DNA of 64,000 bases from the NCBI GenBank assembly GCA_964462525.1, contig CAYWWY010000010.1, positions 5,443 to 69,442 of the forward strand. The letters are read 5' to 3'. This stretch comes from CAYWWY01 sp964462525. GTDB lineage: Bacteria; Thermotogota; Thermotogae; MWEM01. Under the pieces are notes generated by a model. It saw nothing but the letters and a program-made list of their open reading frames with translations. It was not told where the DNA came from and ran no database searches. Numbering within the stretch: position 1 is the stretch's first letter; each line of letters starts with the position of its first letter. The position numbers and the translations under genes are program-made. Below are positions 42,788-52,079 of this stretch, piece after piece.

Positions 42788-44250
42788 TCGATCACTTCCT
42801 TTCTACCGTCTGATTTGACTCTTTCTGGGAATACAGGTTCCAGATTGCTCAGCAAAAGCTCCAGATCTTGTTCGGATACCCTTCGGAACTCTTGCCGGAA
42901 CTGGTCGGGGTTTTCGAGCCAATCCTTAACAAGAGCGGTCGATCGGCAATCGTCTTCATTATACTGGATGATTGATTCCAAATGCATGGGATTTCCCGTG
43001 TTTTTCCATCTTCGAAACTCGACGATCGAACCTTTCCCATCCAATGGCATTCTCCATACAAAATCGAGCCATTTCGATACGGACTTGAGGGAATAGGTCT
43101 TAAGAGGGAGAATCACACATCTACGCAAACATTCGTAGACGTCAAAAAAAGCAATCCCTTCCATTGAAATACCGCAGAGCTCTTCCATATGTCTCATAAT
43201 TCGTGTTTCATAGTCGTAGTAATGATAAACAGTCGCTTGAGATTGGTGAAAATAGCGGATCACCTGTTTTCCCAATTCGATCAATTCAGATTCTTCCTGA
43301 GCGAGGAACGAATGATATTGATTCTCTTTTTGGTCATAGACCCCAAAGAGATACGGATATTGATCGGCTTCGATATCAAAAAACAGACCTGGTTTGCCAT
43401 CATTAGGAATCATCATCCGAGGGTCGTCAAAAAACATTGCTTCATTTCGGAGAAAAGCAAATGATTGCGCTTTAACCCGCTCAATCCCTCGGTGTTCCTT
43501 TTTTATCTCCTCTGTGATCTCCATGCGAGATACATCATGAATGGTGTATATCTGTTTTTCTTCCAAAGAAGACGCCATTTTTTCTCCAACTCCGCGCAAC
43601 TCTTTGGGAGAAGCCAAATGGATCCTTTCCATTCCTTCAGCCAAACAAGCTTTTTCATAAGGGCAAAGGTGACAAAACCGGATGGAACCGTTCCGGTGCG
43701 GTGGTACTTCCATTTCCAAAAGGCTCGCCATTTGATCCAAAAAAGCAGAGATGTCTTCCGCAGGCGCAATCGATTCGATCGAGTCTTGAAAGTAAAACAA
43801 ATTTTTCGGTTCAATCGGAATTTGGTTCATTTTCAAAATATACCGATTCCAAGAGGCGAGCATCCGGTGGCGAGGAAGGTTCTTTCGAGAAAAACGGACC
43901 ATGATCTGTGAGTACTCGTCTCTTTCGAGAACCCGGAACCCCCAAAGCAATGCATGGGGTGTTGCTTCCATGTGGATTTTTCCATGAATCCAAGTTAATT
44001 GGGGGCGGATAACGGATTGACGTCTTCTCAGGGCTTTATGGGTCTTATCCTCATCCCAACCCATATCTATATAACTATAGGTGCCCAGATATCTTTTTAA
44101 TTCGAGAATACGGTCTTCTTCTATGGCGCGTTCTCTTTGCGGATCATACTGTGTTTGATTACGCATATGAAAATATAACCACCGTTTGCAGGTGTAGAAA
44201 TAAAAAAGTTCATTGGCTCCGATTTTCCAAGATGGACATGTAGGCATCAT
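42772..44250 (-). CDS. TM0106-family RecB-like nuclease with RNase H-like domain
   Basis: 492 residues. N-terminal Cas4/RecB-like nuclease with four Fe-S cysteines (Cys21 and CHLCPYEKAC), a helix-hairpin segment (PKELRGVGEKMASSLEE), then a DnaQ/RNase H-like domain: LFFDIEADQ, YHYYDYETRIM, and YNEDDCRSTALVKDW. The order matches the TM0106 family with a YprB-type exonuclease domain. Starts ATG 44250 in a TAATG junction with mnmE. Probably acts on DNA or RNA ends; substrate unknown. Confidence 0.85.
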   Translation of the reverse strand: MMPTCPSWKIGANELFYFYTCKRWLYFHMRNQTQYDPQRERAIEEDRILELKRYLGTYSYIDMGWDEDKTHKALRRRQSVIRPQLTWIHGKIHMEATPHALLWGFRVLERDEYSQIMVRFSRKNLPRHRMLASWNRYILKMNQIPIEPKNLFYFQDSIESIAPAEDISAFLDQMASLLEMEVPPHRNGSIRFCHLCPYEKACLAEGMERIHLASPKELRGVGEKMASSLEEKQIYTIHDVSRMEITEEIKKEHRGIERVKAQSFAFLRNEAMFFDDPRMMIPNDGKPGLFFDIEADQYPYLFGVYDQKENQYHSFLAQEESELIELGKQVIRYFHQSQATVYHYYDYETRIMRHMEELCGISMEGIAFFDVYECLRRCVILPLKTYSLKSVSKWLDFVWRMPLDGKGSIVEFRRWKNTGNPMHLESIIQYNEDDCRSTALVKDWLENPDQFRQEFRRVSEQDLELLLSNLEPVFPERVKSDGRKEVIEWKKP

Positions 44251-45662
44251 TATTTACCCACGCAAAAGCGCGAAAATAGAGTATGAACCAAATCTTCCGT
44301 ATATGTTCGGCCTGTCATAATGTCCAAATACGCGACTGCTTTCCTGAGTAAGTCGCCCAAACAGTCCAAAAGAGCTTCCTCGTCAAGCGCGGAGAGAAAT
44401 GCCCAAAGAATCTCTTCGATTTCCATTACTAGATCACAATGCTGTTGTAGGGTAACTGCAGGTACGGTTTCTCCGGGAAGCAAGGAATTGGCTTGGGAAA
44501 TGATCGCTTCCTCCAACTCTTTTATCCCGTTTCCATGCAAAGCGGATACCAACAGGATATTTCCATAAGGAGCCAATTGCCGCAAATAGCCTCGTATATG
44601 CTCCTGCTCTTGGGCATAAGGGATGGTATCGGTTTTGTTTAAAACAATCAAATGGGGTTTGGTTCGAATGAATTCTAGGGTTTCAAAATCTTCCAGCTGG
44701 ATTGGCTCTTGTGAATCCAGCAAATATATAACCAATTCTGCTCGATCTATCCATTCTCTGGTTTTCCGAATGCCCTTTTTCTCCACAGATTCTTCTGTAT
44801 TCCGGATTCCTGCCGTATCGACTAAATGAATCATTACTCCATTTATACGCAACATCTCTTCAATATAATCTCGTGTTGTGCCTGGTTCTGGAGACACCAG
44901 CACTCTATCTTTTTTTAGGAGTTGATTCATAAGGCTTGACTTTCCAACATTAGGACGTCCAGCAATGACAGTAAGAATACCATCTCTCGCGCGTATCATC
45001 CTCTTTGAATCGGCCCGCATTCTTCGGATGATTTCGATTCTTTCCACGATCGTTTTACGGATTTCGGATCGATCCCAACTCTCTTGTCCCTCGTAAAAGG
45101 CTTCCTCTGGGTCATCGAATTGTATCTCAATGGATGAAGCAATATCTAGGATTGTTTGGCGTATTTCGCTAATTTGCTCGGAAAGAACCCCACGCAGAAC
45201 TTGCGAAAATCCATTGGTCGCCAACGGTGATACGGTTTGGATGAGATCATGGATTGCTTGCGCTTGGATTAAGTCCACTTTTCCATTCACAAACCCCCGG
45301 AAGGTAAACTCGCCCGGTCTGGCGCTCCGGACGCCAAAATGATGAAAACAATCTAAAATCCGCTCCACTACCCCGTATCCACCATGACAGAATAACTCAA
45401 TCAGTTCTTCACCGGTAGGGGAAGAGTCTTTTGCATATTTAGTAATTTGGGCTTCATCAACTGGTTGCATATTATGATCAAAAAACCATCCATAAACCAT
45501 CTTCCTTGGCTCAACAAAGCGAAATACAGAACCATTGGGCTTCCGGAAGAATTCTTTTGTGATCTCCCATGCTCTCGTTCCACTGATCCGAATCACAGCA
45601 AGAGCGGATACCCCCTTTGGGGTAGCAAGCGCAACAATTGTATCGCCTAACCCACCAATCAA
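44250..45662 (-). CDS. mnmE: tRNA uridine-5-carboxymethylaminomethyl modification GTPase MnmE
   Basis: 470 residues, TTG start 45662. N-terminal folate domain DTIVALATPKGVSALAVIRISG, G domain with AGRPNVGKSSLMNQLL, DTAGIRNTEE and NKTD, and the C-terminal FCVGK replacing the usual FCIGK with its Cys. With MnmG it modifies U34 of tRNAs. 6 bp after argS. Confidence 0.97.
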   Translation of the reverse strand: MIGGLGDTIVALATPKGVSALAVIRISGTRAWEITKEFFRKPNGSVFRFVEPRKMVYGWFFDHNMQPVDEAQITKYAKDSSPTGEELIELFCHGGYGVVERILDCFHHFGVRSARPGEFTFRGFVNGKVDLIQAQAIHDLIQTVSPLATNGFSQVLRGVLSEQISEIRQTILDIASSIEIQFDDPEEAFYEGQESWDRSEIRKTIVERIEIIRRMRADSKRMIRARDGILTVIAGRPNVGKSSLMNQLLKKDRVLVSPEPGTTRDYIEEMLRINGVMIHLVDTAGIRNTEESVEKKGIRKTREWIDRAELVIYLLDSQEPIQLEDFETLEFIRTKPHLIVLNKTDTIPYAQEQEHIRGYLRQLAPYGNILLVSALHGNGIKELEEAIISQANSLLPGETVPAVTLQQHCDLVMEIEEILWAFLSALDEEALLDCLGDLLRKAVAYLDIMTGRTYTEDLVHTLFSRFCVGK

Positions 45663-45668
45663 CCGTTC

Positions 45669-47321
45669 TTACATCCTTTCCGGTGTTGATACACCCAAAA
45701 GGGTGAGGCATTCCGCGATCATCTTCTTTACTGCCAAAGCCATTTGAAGCCGAGCATTTGATCGATCTTTATGAGCTGTATCTACAAAAACATGATCGGT
45801 ATAGTACTGGTGAAACTTCGTAACCAAAGCAATCACATACCCACAGATTTTGTGCGGAGATAGCAACCGAATCGTATCTTCAATCACCTCAGGGAAAAGC
45901 ATCATATCACGGATCAGCATATGTTCAGCATCCCCGTTCAATCGCTCTAAATCTTTCCCCAAAGAAACCGACATGCCTTTCTCTTGCGCATGTTCCATTA
46001 ACCGACATATTCGCGCATACGCATATTGCACATAAAAGACCGGATTATCATTCGTCTGTTTCTTTGCCAGATCAATATCAAAGACCATCTGAGCATCTTT
46101 ATCAACCATCGCATAAAAAAAACGTAATGAGTCCAGACCCACTTCATCGAGCAATTTGCCAAGGGTGTAGAATTCTCCAGATCGGGTTGACATCTTGACC
46201 ATTTCCCCTTCTTTGCGAAGAGAGACCATCTGATGCAAAATGACTTGAAAAAAATCATCGGGGATATTCAGAGCCTTTAGAGCGGCCTTCATCCGTGGGA
46301 TATGACCATGGTGGTCTGCACCCCAAATATCGAATACTTGATTGAAACCGCGAAGAAACTTCTGATAATGATAGGCGATATCTGTAAAGAAATAGGTTGG
46401 TGTACCGTCCGAACGGATCAGTACCTTATCTTCTTCATCTGCATATCGGGAAACCTTCAACCAAACGGCGCCATCTTTCTCGTACACCATTTCCGCTTCT
46501 TTCAGGCGATCAAACACATTTTGGACCAAACCGGTGGTGAATAGTTCTGCTTCGGAAGTGAATACATCAAATTGGATACATAATTGATCAAGTGTATTTT
46601 GAATCAACTCAAGCATTCGTTCTTTGGCTTTCTGCAAAAAAAGGACTTCTACCGAATCATCCCAGCGATCGACGTACTCTGTTCCGATTTCTTCCGCTAA
46701 GGACTGGGCCATCGATAATAAGTATTCCCCGTGATACCCTCCTTCAGGAATCTCGTGGATTTCACCAAATACCTCATTATAACGAACCCAGAAAGACCGC
46801 GCCAAGAGTCTCATTTGTTTTCCCGAATCGTTGAAATAGTATTCTTTTGTTACATGAACTCCTGCTTTTTCCATTACTTTTGATAGCACATCTCCCAAAA
46901 TGGCTTGACGTCCATGTCCAACCGTCAATGGCCCAGTAGGGTTTGCGCTCACAAACTCCAGCTGAATCTTTCGTTGTCGCTGGCTTCCGTTCCACTGAAA
47001 CGGGGCTGCAAAAATCAACTCTCGTAAAAAATCCCGATAGATACTCTCATGAAGTTTCATATTCACAAACCCAGGCCCTTCAATGCATACCGACGAAAAC
47101 ATTTGATCTTCCGCCATAATTGAAGAAAGTTCTTCTGCAAGCGCTTTTGGGTTTTTTTTAAGTGATTTTGCATAGATCATGGCGATATTAGATGAGAATT
47201 CCCCGAATTGGGGTTCAGGAATCTCAACCCGAAATCGGGACGGATCTGCAGAAATACCCAATGATTTCATAGCAGATGTAAGGCGATTGACAATCAAATT
47301 GCGTACGGAAGTATTCTTCAT
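45669..47321 (-). CDS. argS: arginyl-tRNA synthetase
   Basis: 550 residues. N-terminal Add-1 domain, HIGH-like motif NPTGPLTVGHGRQAILGDVL, KMSK-like MVKMSTRSGEF, and a C-terminal DALR anticodon domain ending YTDHVFVDTAHKDRSNARLQMALAV. Overlaps the pilin-like gene by ATGA; GGAGGGAGAAGG precedes it. Confidence 0.97.
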   Translation of the reverse strand: MKNTSVRNLIVNRLTSAMKSLGISADPSRFRVEIPEPQFGEFSSNIAMIYAKSLKKNPKALAEELSSIMAEDQMFSSVCIEGPGFVNMKLHESIYRDFLRELIFAAPFQWNGSQRQRKIQLEFVSANPTGPLTVGHGRQAILGDVLSKVMEKAGVHVTKEYYFNDSGKQMRLLARSFWVRYNEVFGEIHEIPEGGYHGEYLLSMAQSLAEEIGTEYVDRWDDSVEVLFLQKAKERMLELIQNTLDQLCIQFDVFTSEAELFTTGLVQNVFDRLKEAEMVYEKDGAVWLKVSRYADEEDKVLIRSDGTPTYFFTDIAYHYQKFLRGFNQVFDIWGADHHGHIPRMKAALKALNIPDDFFQVILHQMVSLRKEGEMVKMSTRSGEFYTLGKLLDEVGLDSLRFFYAMVDKDAQMVFDIDLAKKQTNDNPVFYVQYAYARICRLMEHAQEKGMSVSLGKDLERLNGDAEHMLIRDMMLFPEVIEDTIRLLSPHKICGYVIALVTKFHQYYTDHVFVDTAHKDRSNARLQMALAVKKMIAECLTLLGVSTPERM

Positions 47322-47644
47322 CCTTCTCCCTCCTGGGTTACGATACCGAACTCAAGGGAAAAAGGAAACCGTGAGGATCGGTATTCATAGATGAAAATCT
47401 CATAATCTTCTCCCAACGCGTACCTGCGGACTTCATACACATTGGGATGATCGCAATACCCCTGGATTTGCGCTTTTCGCACAATATAATCAATTTGGTT
47501 CCTCTCTTCGATGATCAAGGATCTTCGGATTTGGATATCTCGATTTCGCTGACCGAAATCCATTACGATCATGAAGAAGACCATGGATAGCCCCAGAAGC
47601 GCAATCACATCCAAAAGCAAAACAAAACCCTTTCGATGGTTCAT
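47318..47644 (-). CDS. short type IV pilin-like membrane protein
   Basis: About 108 residues from ATG 47644, sharing ATGA with the upstream stop and preceded by AAAGAGG. N-terminus MNHRKGFVLLLDVIALLGLS looks like a prepilin leader (K-G | F) followed by one hydrophobic helix; Asp stands near the position of the usual Glu5. The soluble part is small and ends in EFGIVTQEGEG. It may be a minor pseudopilin or simply a bitopic protein. Co-translated with argS. Confidence 0.55.
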   Translation of the reverse strand: MNHRKGFVLLLDVIALLGLSMVFFMIVMDFGQRNRDIQIRRSLIIEERNQIDYIVRKAQIQGYCDHPNVYEVRRYALGEDYEIFIYEYRSSRFPFSLEFGIVTQEGEG

Positions 47645-47997
47645 AATGCCTCTTTCGCTTTTTTCCAAATCTCTTTTCCATAGAGCTTCAGGGATTTCAC
47701 ATGATCTGGTAGTGTAATATCTGGATGATTAATTGCTTCTAAAACCAGGTCCAAGGGAAGCGACGAGTTCACCCACACTTCGGTAATATCGACAGAACCA
47801 TCTTCTTGCGCAGACGCCTTTGATATCGAGTTGGTAACTGCTTTAAGATACCGCTCTAAATCAGCATCCGACCAATTTGGATTGGGTTTTCTCTGAGATA
47901 TCTCCAGTTTTCCTTTGTTCTCCGACGACAGAGGATTGGGTTTTCCTTTCCCTCTTCTCCGTTTCGACGGGCTTTTTTTGGTTCGTTTCTGATTCAA
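47641..47997 (-). CDS. small basic protein of unknown function
   Basis: About 118 residues if it starts at TTG 47997, 9 nt behind AGAAGGAGG; an in-frame extension to 48039 lacks a ribosome binding site. N-terminal 45 residues are very basic (KRTKKSPSKRRRGKGKPNP), followed by a helical acidic part (NWSDADLERYLKAVTNSIS ... LPDHVKSLKLYGKEIWKKA). The head could bind nucleic acid. First intact gene of the argS-rlmD operon after the assembly gap. Confidence 0.55.
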   Translation of the reverse strand: MNQKRTKKSPSKRRRGKGKPNPLSSENKGKLEISQRKPNPNWSDADLERYLKAVTNSISKASAQEDGSVDITEVWVNSSLPLDLVLEAINHPDITLPDHVKSLKLYGKEIWKKAKEAL

Positions 47998-48013
47998 ATG
48001 AGTAATCCTCCTT

Positions 48014-48107
48014 CTATGTACGAGAAGAAAAGAGACCAAGGGAACAATGAGCTACTTTGATATGAAGATGGTCCAATAAACCACCCTTTTTTCCGAGCGG
48101 AAGCTGA
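48014..48107 (-). other. 3' end of an unidentified gene cut by the assembly gap
   Basis: The minus-strand sequence between the gap and the ribosome binding site of the next gene is open in two frames. One ends GLLDHLHIKVAHCSLGLFSS with a stop at 48014-48016; the other ends SLFFSYIEGGLLI with a stop overlapping the next start. I cannot decide which is used. Confidence 0.3.
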
Positions 48108-48207
48108 NNNNNNNNNNNNNNNNNNNNNNNNNNNNNNNNNNNNNNNNNNNNNNNNNNNNNNNNNNNNNNNNNNNNNNNNNNNNNNNNNNNNNNNNNNNNN
48201 NNNNNNN
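48108..48207. other. assembly gap (100 N)
   Basis: Exactly 100 N, the usual placeholder for a scaffold join of unknown true length. Gene order across it should not be trusted. Confidence 0.99.
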
Positions 48208-48234
48208 CCACACCCTAGTTTCACCGCGTGATTT

Positions 48235-48279
48235 TTAAAAAAACTTAAGGAGAAACTCCCCTGTTTTCGTTTTTCTCAT
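48235..48279 (-). CDS. possible 14-residue mini-ORF after murA
   Basis: GGTAGGAGGAGCC lies just upstream of ATG 48279; the peptide would be MRKTKTGEFLLKFF. The strong ribosome binding site and Lys-rich start with aromatic end recall the mini-genes at 15188-15585. It could equally be a chance ORF; the same bases form a weak GGAG-TTT-CTCC hairpin followed by T7 that may terminate murA. Confidence 0.3.
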   Translation of the reverse strand: MRKTKTGEFLLKFF

Positions 48280-48307
48280 TAATGGGCTCCTCCTACCACG
48301 ATCCCAA

Positions 48308-49597
48308 TCATCCGATCGGTCCCTTCCCATTGCCATTTGTTGAGGGGACCACTTCGACTTCCGCTCCGACACTCCGGAGTTTCTCCAGAATCTGGTCGTA
48401 CCCTCGGAATACATGATCTACTTCCTGAACAACCGTCTCCCCGTCTGCATTCAAACCAGCTAAGATTAACGCAGCTGCGCAGCGCAAATCTGTTGCCCGA
48501 ACGGGGGCGCCACTCAATTGTGGTATTCCTTCAACAATGATGCTCCCGTTTTCTATGTGAATCTTTGCACCCATCCTTTGAAGCTCAGGAACATGCATAT
48601 GCCTCGTTTTAAAGACAGAATCGGAGATAAATGAAAATCCTTTGGACACCGCAGCAACCGCTGTCATTTGAGGTTGCATATCGGTAGGGAAACCGGGATA
48701 GACTTGAACAAATGTTTCAGAAGACCTAGGGCGTGATCGGCACCGAACCAAAGCAATTCCATTCTCTATCTCAACCTCACTCCCAATTGAACGCATCTTT
48801 TGGAGTAAGCTTTCATTATGATCCGCCCGAATTCCATGGATTTCTAGCTCTCCCGATGTTACCATTGCTGCCATCATGTACGTCCCAGCTTCCATTCGAT
48901 CAGGAATGATCTCATATTCAACTCCATGCATTTTTTCTACTCCCTGCACGCGCAGAGTGGACGTACCAATTCCTTCAATGGAAGCGCCCATTGCTTGGAG
49001 AAACAATGCCAATTCTTGAACTTCCGGTTCCAAAGCCGCATTGTTGATTACTACATTAATGTTGTTCATAAGAACTGCTGTACTTAGAAGCTGTTCTGTA
49101 GCGCCAACGCTGGGAAATTTCAATACGATATTGACAAAATTGGGCTTCCATCTCCTGCGCGTCTGAACTACTCCGTGCGCAATATTGGCTTCAAACCCCA
49201 AAAGCTTTAATCCTTCAATATGCATGTCTACTGGTCGTACGCCGATCGAACATCCCCCGGGTAAAGGAACATCCGCTTCATTCGCCCGAACTGCTAATGG
49301 CCCTAAGATATTAAAGGACGCGCGCATCTTCCGTACTGCCTGATAGGGTATATTTTTCGTGTTCAAGGTTCCTGGTTGTACCGTCACTTGACCGTTTTGA
49401 AACGCGCATCGATATCCTACCGACTCAAGGATTTCGAGCATTGTGCGAACGTCGAATAAATTCGGTACATTGCGTAGGACAACCGGTTCATCGGTTAGTA
49501 CAGTTGCTGCCAAAATCGGTAATACTGCATTCTTCGCTCCGGCGACTCGAATCTTCCCTTCTAGTGGCTTCCCCCCAATAATCCGCATATCATGCAT
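48308..49597 (-). CDS. murA: UDP-N-acetylglucosamine 1-carboxyvinyltransferase MurA
   Basis: 429 residues, first committed step of peptidoglycan synthesis. Substrate loop GGKPLEGKIRVAGAKNAVLP, catalytic Cys116 in PLPGGCSIGVRPVDMHIEG (the fosfomycin target), and DMQPQMTAVAAVSKG near the C-terminus. The Cys is intact, so fosfomycin sensitivity is expected from this residue. Located 12 bp downstream of mutS2 on the minus strand. Confidence 0.97.
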   Translation of the reverse strand: MHDMRIIGGKPLEGKIRVAGAKNAVLPILAATVLTDEPVVLRNVPNLFDVRTMLEILESVGYRCAFQNGQVTVQPGTLNTKNIPYQAVRKMRASFNILGPLAVRANEADVPLPGGCSIGVRPVDMHIEGLKLLGFEANIAHGVVQTRRRWKPNFVNIVLKFPSVGATEQLLSTAVLMNNINVVINNAALEPEVQELALFLQAMGASIEGIGTSTLRVQGVEKMHGVEYEIIPDRMEAGTYMMAAMVTSGELEIHGIRADHNESLLQKMRSIGSEVEIENGIALVRCRSRPRSSETFVQVYPGFPTDMQPQMTAVAAVSKGFSFISDSVFKTRHMHVPELQRMGAKIHIENGSIIVEGIPQLSGAPVRATDLRCAAALILAGLNADGETVVQEVDHVFRGYDQILEKLRSVGAEVEVVPSTNGNGKGPIG

Positions 49598-49609
49598 AAT
49601 ACAACCCCC

Positions 49610-52021
49610 TCACAAAGTAATAATGGTGACTCCTGTACCTCCTTCTTGCGGTTTACCGATCCGGTACGAACGGATTCTCGAATCGGAGGATAAAGCTCTC
49701 CAAATCCCCTCAGCCAGTCTTCCTGTTCCTTTCCCATGGATAATTCTTCCTTCGTTTCGATGGTCCATGATCAAAGAACCCATGAAATGCTCCACTCTTT
49801 CCAAAGCCTCTTCAACGGTGCATCCTCGGACATCAATCTCAGCAAAAACACTGTTTAGGGTTGCGCTTTGAGCAAAAAAGGGAACCGGTTGGCTTAGATT
49901 GTTTGTTTTGGGTGGGTTCGCAGGACTTAATCGAGATGAATCGACTTCAAGCCTGATCCCGTCAGAATCGATTGTTACTCGGTTATCTCGAATTTCCCGA
50001 ACCTTGCACAAAGATTGAATCCCTTCCAATTGGACGAAATCCCCAATCTGAAACTGGTATGGTTCTTCATCTCTTTTCTCTTTGCGAGGAGCCAGATCAT
50101 CGATCTGATCTTTTACAGATAGAAAAAGGCCTGTTTCCATCCGATGCAGTTGTTGGTTTAACTGCTCTACATGACCTAACTCAAGCTTTTCTTCTCGCCT
50201 CAGCTCACCTAAGATTGTTTCTATGCTCCTCTTGATTTGTTTTAACTCCTTTTCCATATCGGAAAAATCCCGTAAAAAACCATCATACTTCTTTTGCCTG
50301 AGTTTGTCAATCTGATTGGATAATTGATGCTCTTTGCTTTTTAATGAATTGAGCAAAAGCTGACTTTCTTCTTTTTGCTGAGACAATTGGATCTTTTCTT
50401 CATGCAAATTTCGGATGATCCGTTCCACTTCATCGAACTCTCTCCCGAAATGTGTTTTGGCGCGTTGGATAATCTCTTCCGGAAGCCCCAAGCGCCGAGC
50501 GATTTCCAAAGCGTTCGAACTACCCGCCACCCCCACCATCAGCCGATACGTTGGGGATAGTGTATCGAGATCGAACTCAACAGCGGCGTTTTCGAGTCGA
50601 TTGTTAGCGTAGGCGTACAATTTGAGAGGTGTTAGATGGGATGTAATCAAAAACGCGCACCCTTTTTCCAGCAATGTATCGATGAGGCCCAAAGCTAATG
50701 CAGCCCCTTCAATTGGGTCCGTCCCTGCGCCCAACTCATCAAGAAGCACCAAGGAATTGAGGTTGATGGTTTGCGCAATCGATGCGATATTCCTTAAATG
50801 CCCGGAAAAAGTGCTTAAACTCTGCTGGATAGACTGTTCGTCGCCAATATCTGCCAAGATATGGTCAAATGAACCCAATTCAGTTCCTTGCTTCGCTGGG
50901 ACCGGAATCCCGCATTTTCCCATCAGATGAAGCAAACCAACTGTCTTCAAGGTTACCGTTTTCCCCCCTGTGTTGGGTCCTGTGATGATGATCCCTCGAT
51001 ACTCATCCTGAATGCGAACCGTTATCGGAACACAATGCTTCCCCAACAAAGGATGCTTCGCTTGGATCAGAGAAAAAGTCGAACTAGACGTCATTTGCGG
51101 GATTATCGCCTCTTGGGTTAATCCATACCGCGCACGGGCAAAAAGACCGTCAAAATCCACCAATGCCTCAATGGTTTGGTCCATCTGATGGATGCTTTGC
51201 AAAATCCTTTGAGAGAACTCCCTGAGGATTCGATTGACTTCTTCGATTTCTTGCGATCTCAAATCCCTGATTTGATCGTTTAAACTGAGTAATCCTTCTG
51301 TTTCCATATAGACTGTTGCTTTGCTGGCGGATGAAGAATGAACAATGCCGCGAACTTGCGATCGACTGCTTGTTTTTATGGGCAAGACAAACCGACCATC
51401 CCTCAAAAAATATACTTGGTCTTGTAAATGATCTTTTAGCGATCCCCCCATGCATTTTTCGAGTTCTCGCTTGATCTTTCGTTCAGAAGCCTTCAATTCC
51501 GATCGAATGCTTTTCAGAGCCGCTGAAGCGCCATCTTTTACAGTGCCTTCCAGATCGATTGCTTTCCATACTTTCTGGACAAAGTCTTTTTGGGGATGCA
51601 TCACTTTAACACATTGCGCCACCGAGGGAAAAGACTCTTGATAAGCCCTGATGGTTTCTTGCAACCTTGAGACTCCATCCAAACAGCCAGCTAAACGCAA
51701 CAACTGAAGAGGAGATAGAATTTCTCCCTTGCGGATCCATTCCACTTCCGGACGAATATCAACAATTCCTCCCAGCGAAGGCTCTCCTACATCGCGCAGA
51801 TATTCTAACACTTGGCGAACTCTATCCAACTCATCAAGCGGTTGCGAAAGGGGCTGAAGATTGTCAATCGCGCTTTTGCCATATTCGGAAAAACAGTACT
51901 GGGATATCATTTCTTTCACTTGACGGAATTCCAGCTTCTCAAAGGAATACGTGAATAGCCACCACCCGTAATAAGAAAATCTTCCAAGGCTATTATACAC
52001 GATTTTTTTTGCTTTGTTCAT
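49610..52021 (-). CDS. mutS2: endonuclease MutS2
   Basis: Up to 803 residues. Lever/clamp region, ABC ATPase with Walker A GPNTGGKTVTLKTVGLL, LLDELGAGTDPIEGAALA and TSHLTPLKLYA, a long coiled coil, KOW-like region and a C-terminal Smr nuclease domain (IDVRGCTVEEALERVEHF, IIHGKGTG). MutS2 acts on recombination intermediates and collided ribosomes. Start uncertain: family similarity begins at FEKLEFRQVKEM, and a minus-strand TATAAT (51997-51992) falls inside the first ten codons from ATG 52021, so translation may begin later. Confidence 0.92.
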   Translation of the reverse strand: MNKAKKIVYNSLGRFSYYGWWLFTYSFEKLEFRQVKEMISQYCFSEYGKSAIDNLQPLSQPLDELDRVRQVLEYLRDVGEPSLGGIVDIRPEVEWIRKGEILSPLQLLRLAGCLDGVSRLQETIRAYQESFPSVAQCVKVMHPQKDFVQKVWKAIDLEGTVKDGASAALKSIRSELKASERKIKRELEKCMGGSLKDHLQDQVYFLRDGRFVLPIKTSSRSQVRGIVHSSSASKATVYMETEGLLSLNDQIRDLRSQEIEEVNRILREFSQRILQSIHQMDQTIEALVDFDGLFARARYGLTQEAIIPQMTSSSTFSLIQAKHPLLGKHCVPITVRIQDEYRGIIITGPNTGGKTVTLKTVGLLHLMGKCGIPVPAKQGTELGSFDHILADIGDEQSIQQSLSTFSGHLRNIASIAQTINLNSLVLLDELGAGTDPIEGAALALGLIDTLLEKGCAFLITSHLTPLKLYAYANNRLENAAVEFDLDTLSPTYRLMVGVAGSSNALEIARRLGLPEEIIQRAKTHFGREFDEVERIIRNLHEEKIQLSQQKEESQLLLNSLKSKEHQLSNQIDKLRQKKYDGFLRDFSDMEKELKQIKRSIETILGELRREEKLELGHVEQLNQQLHRMETGLFLSVKDQIDDLAPRKEKRDEEPYQFQIGDFVQLEGIQSLCKVREIRDNRVTIDSDGIRLEVDSSRLSPANPPKTNNLSQPVPFFAQSATLNSVFAEIDVRGCTVEEALERVEHFMGSLIMDHRNEGRIIHGKGTGRLAEGIWRALSSDSRIRSYRIGKPQEGGTGVTIITL

Positions 52022-52042
52022 TCACGGTTTTTGTGGTACAAT
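52014..52042 (+). promoter_or_regulatory. promoter for the FAD-subunit gene
   Basis: TTGTTC (52014-52019), 17-nt spacer, TACAAT (52037-52042), 37 bp before ATG 52080. It overlaps the divergent start of mutS2. Confidence 0.6.
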
Positions 52043-52079
52043 AATTCACCACCTTCTGGAAATATAAGGAGATGATCCC

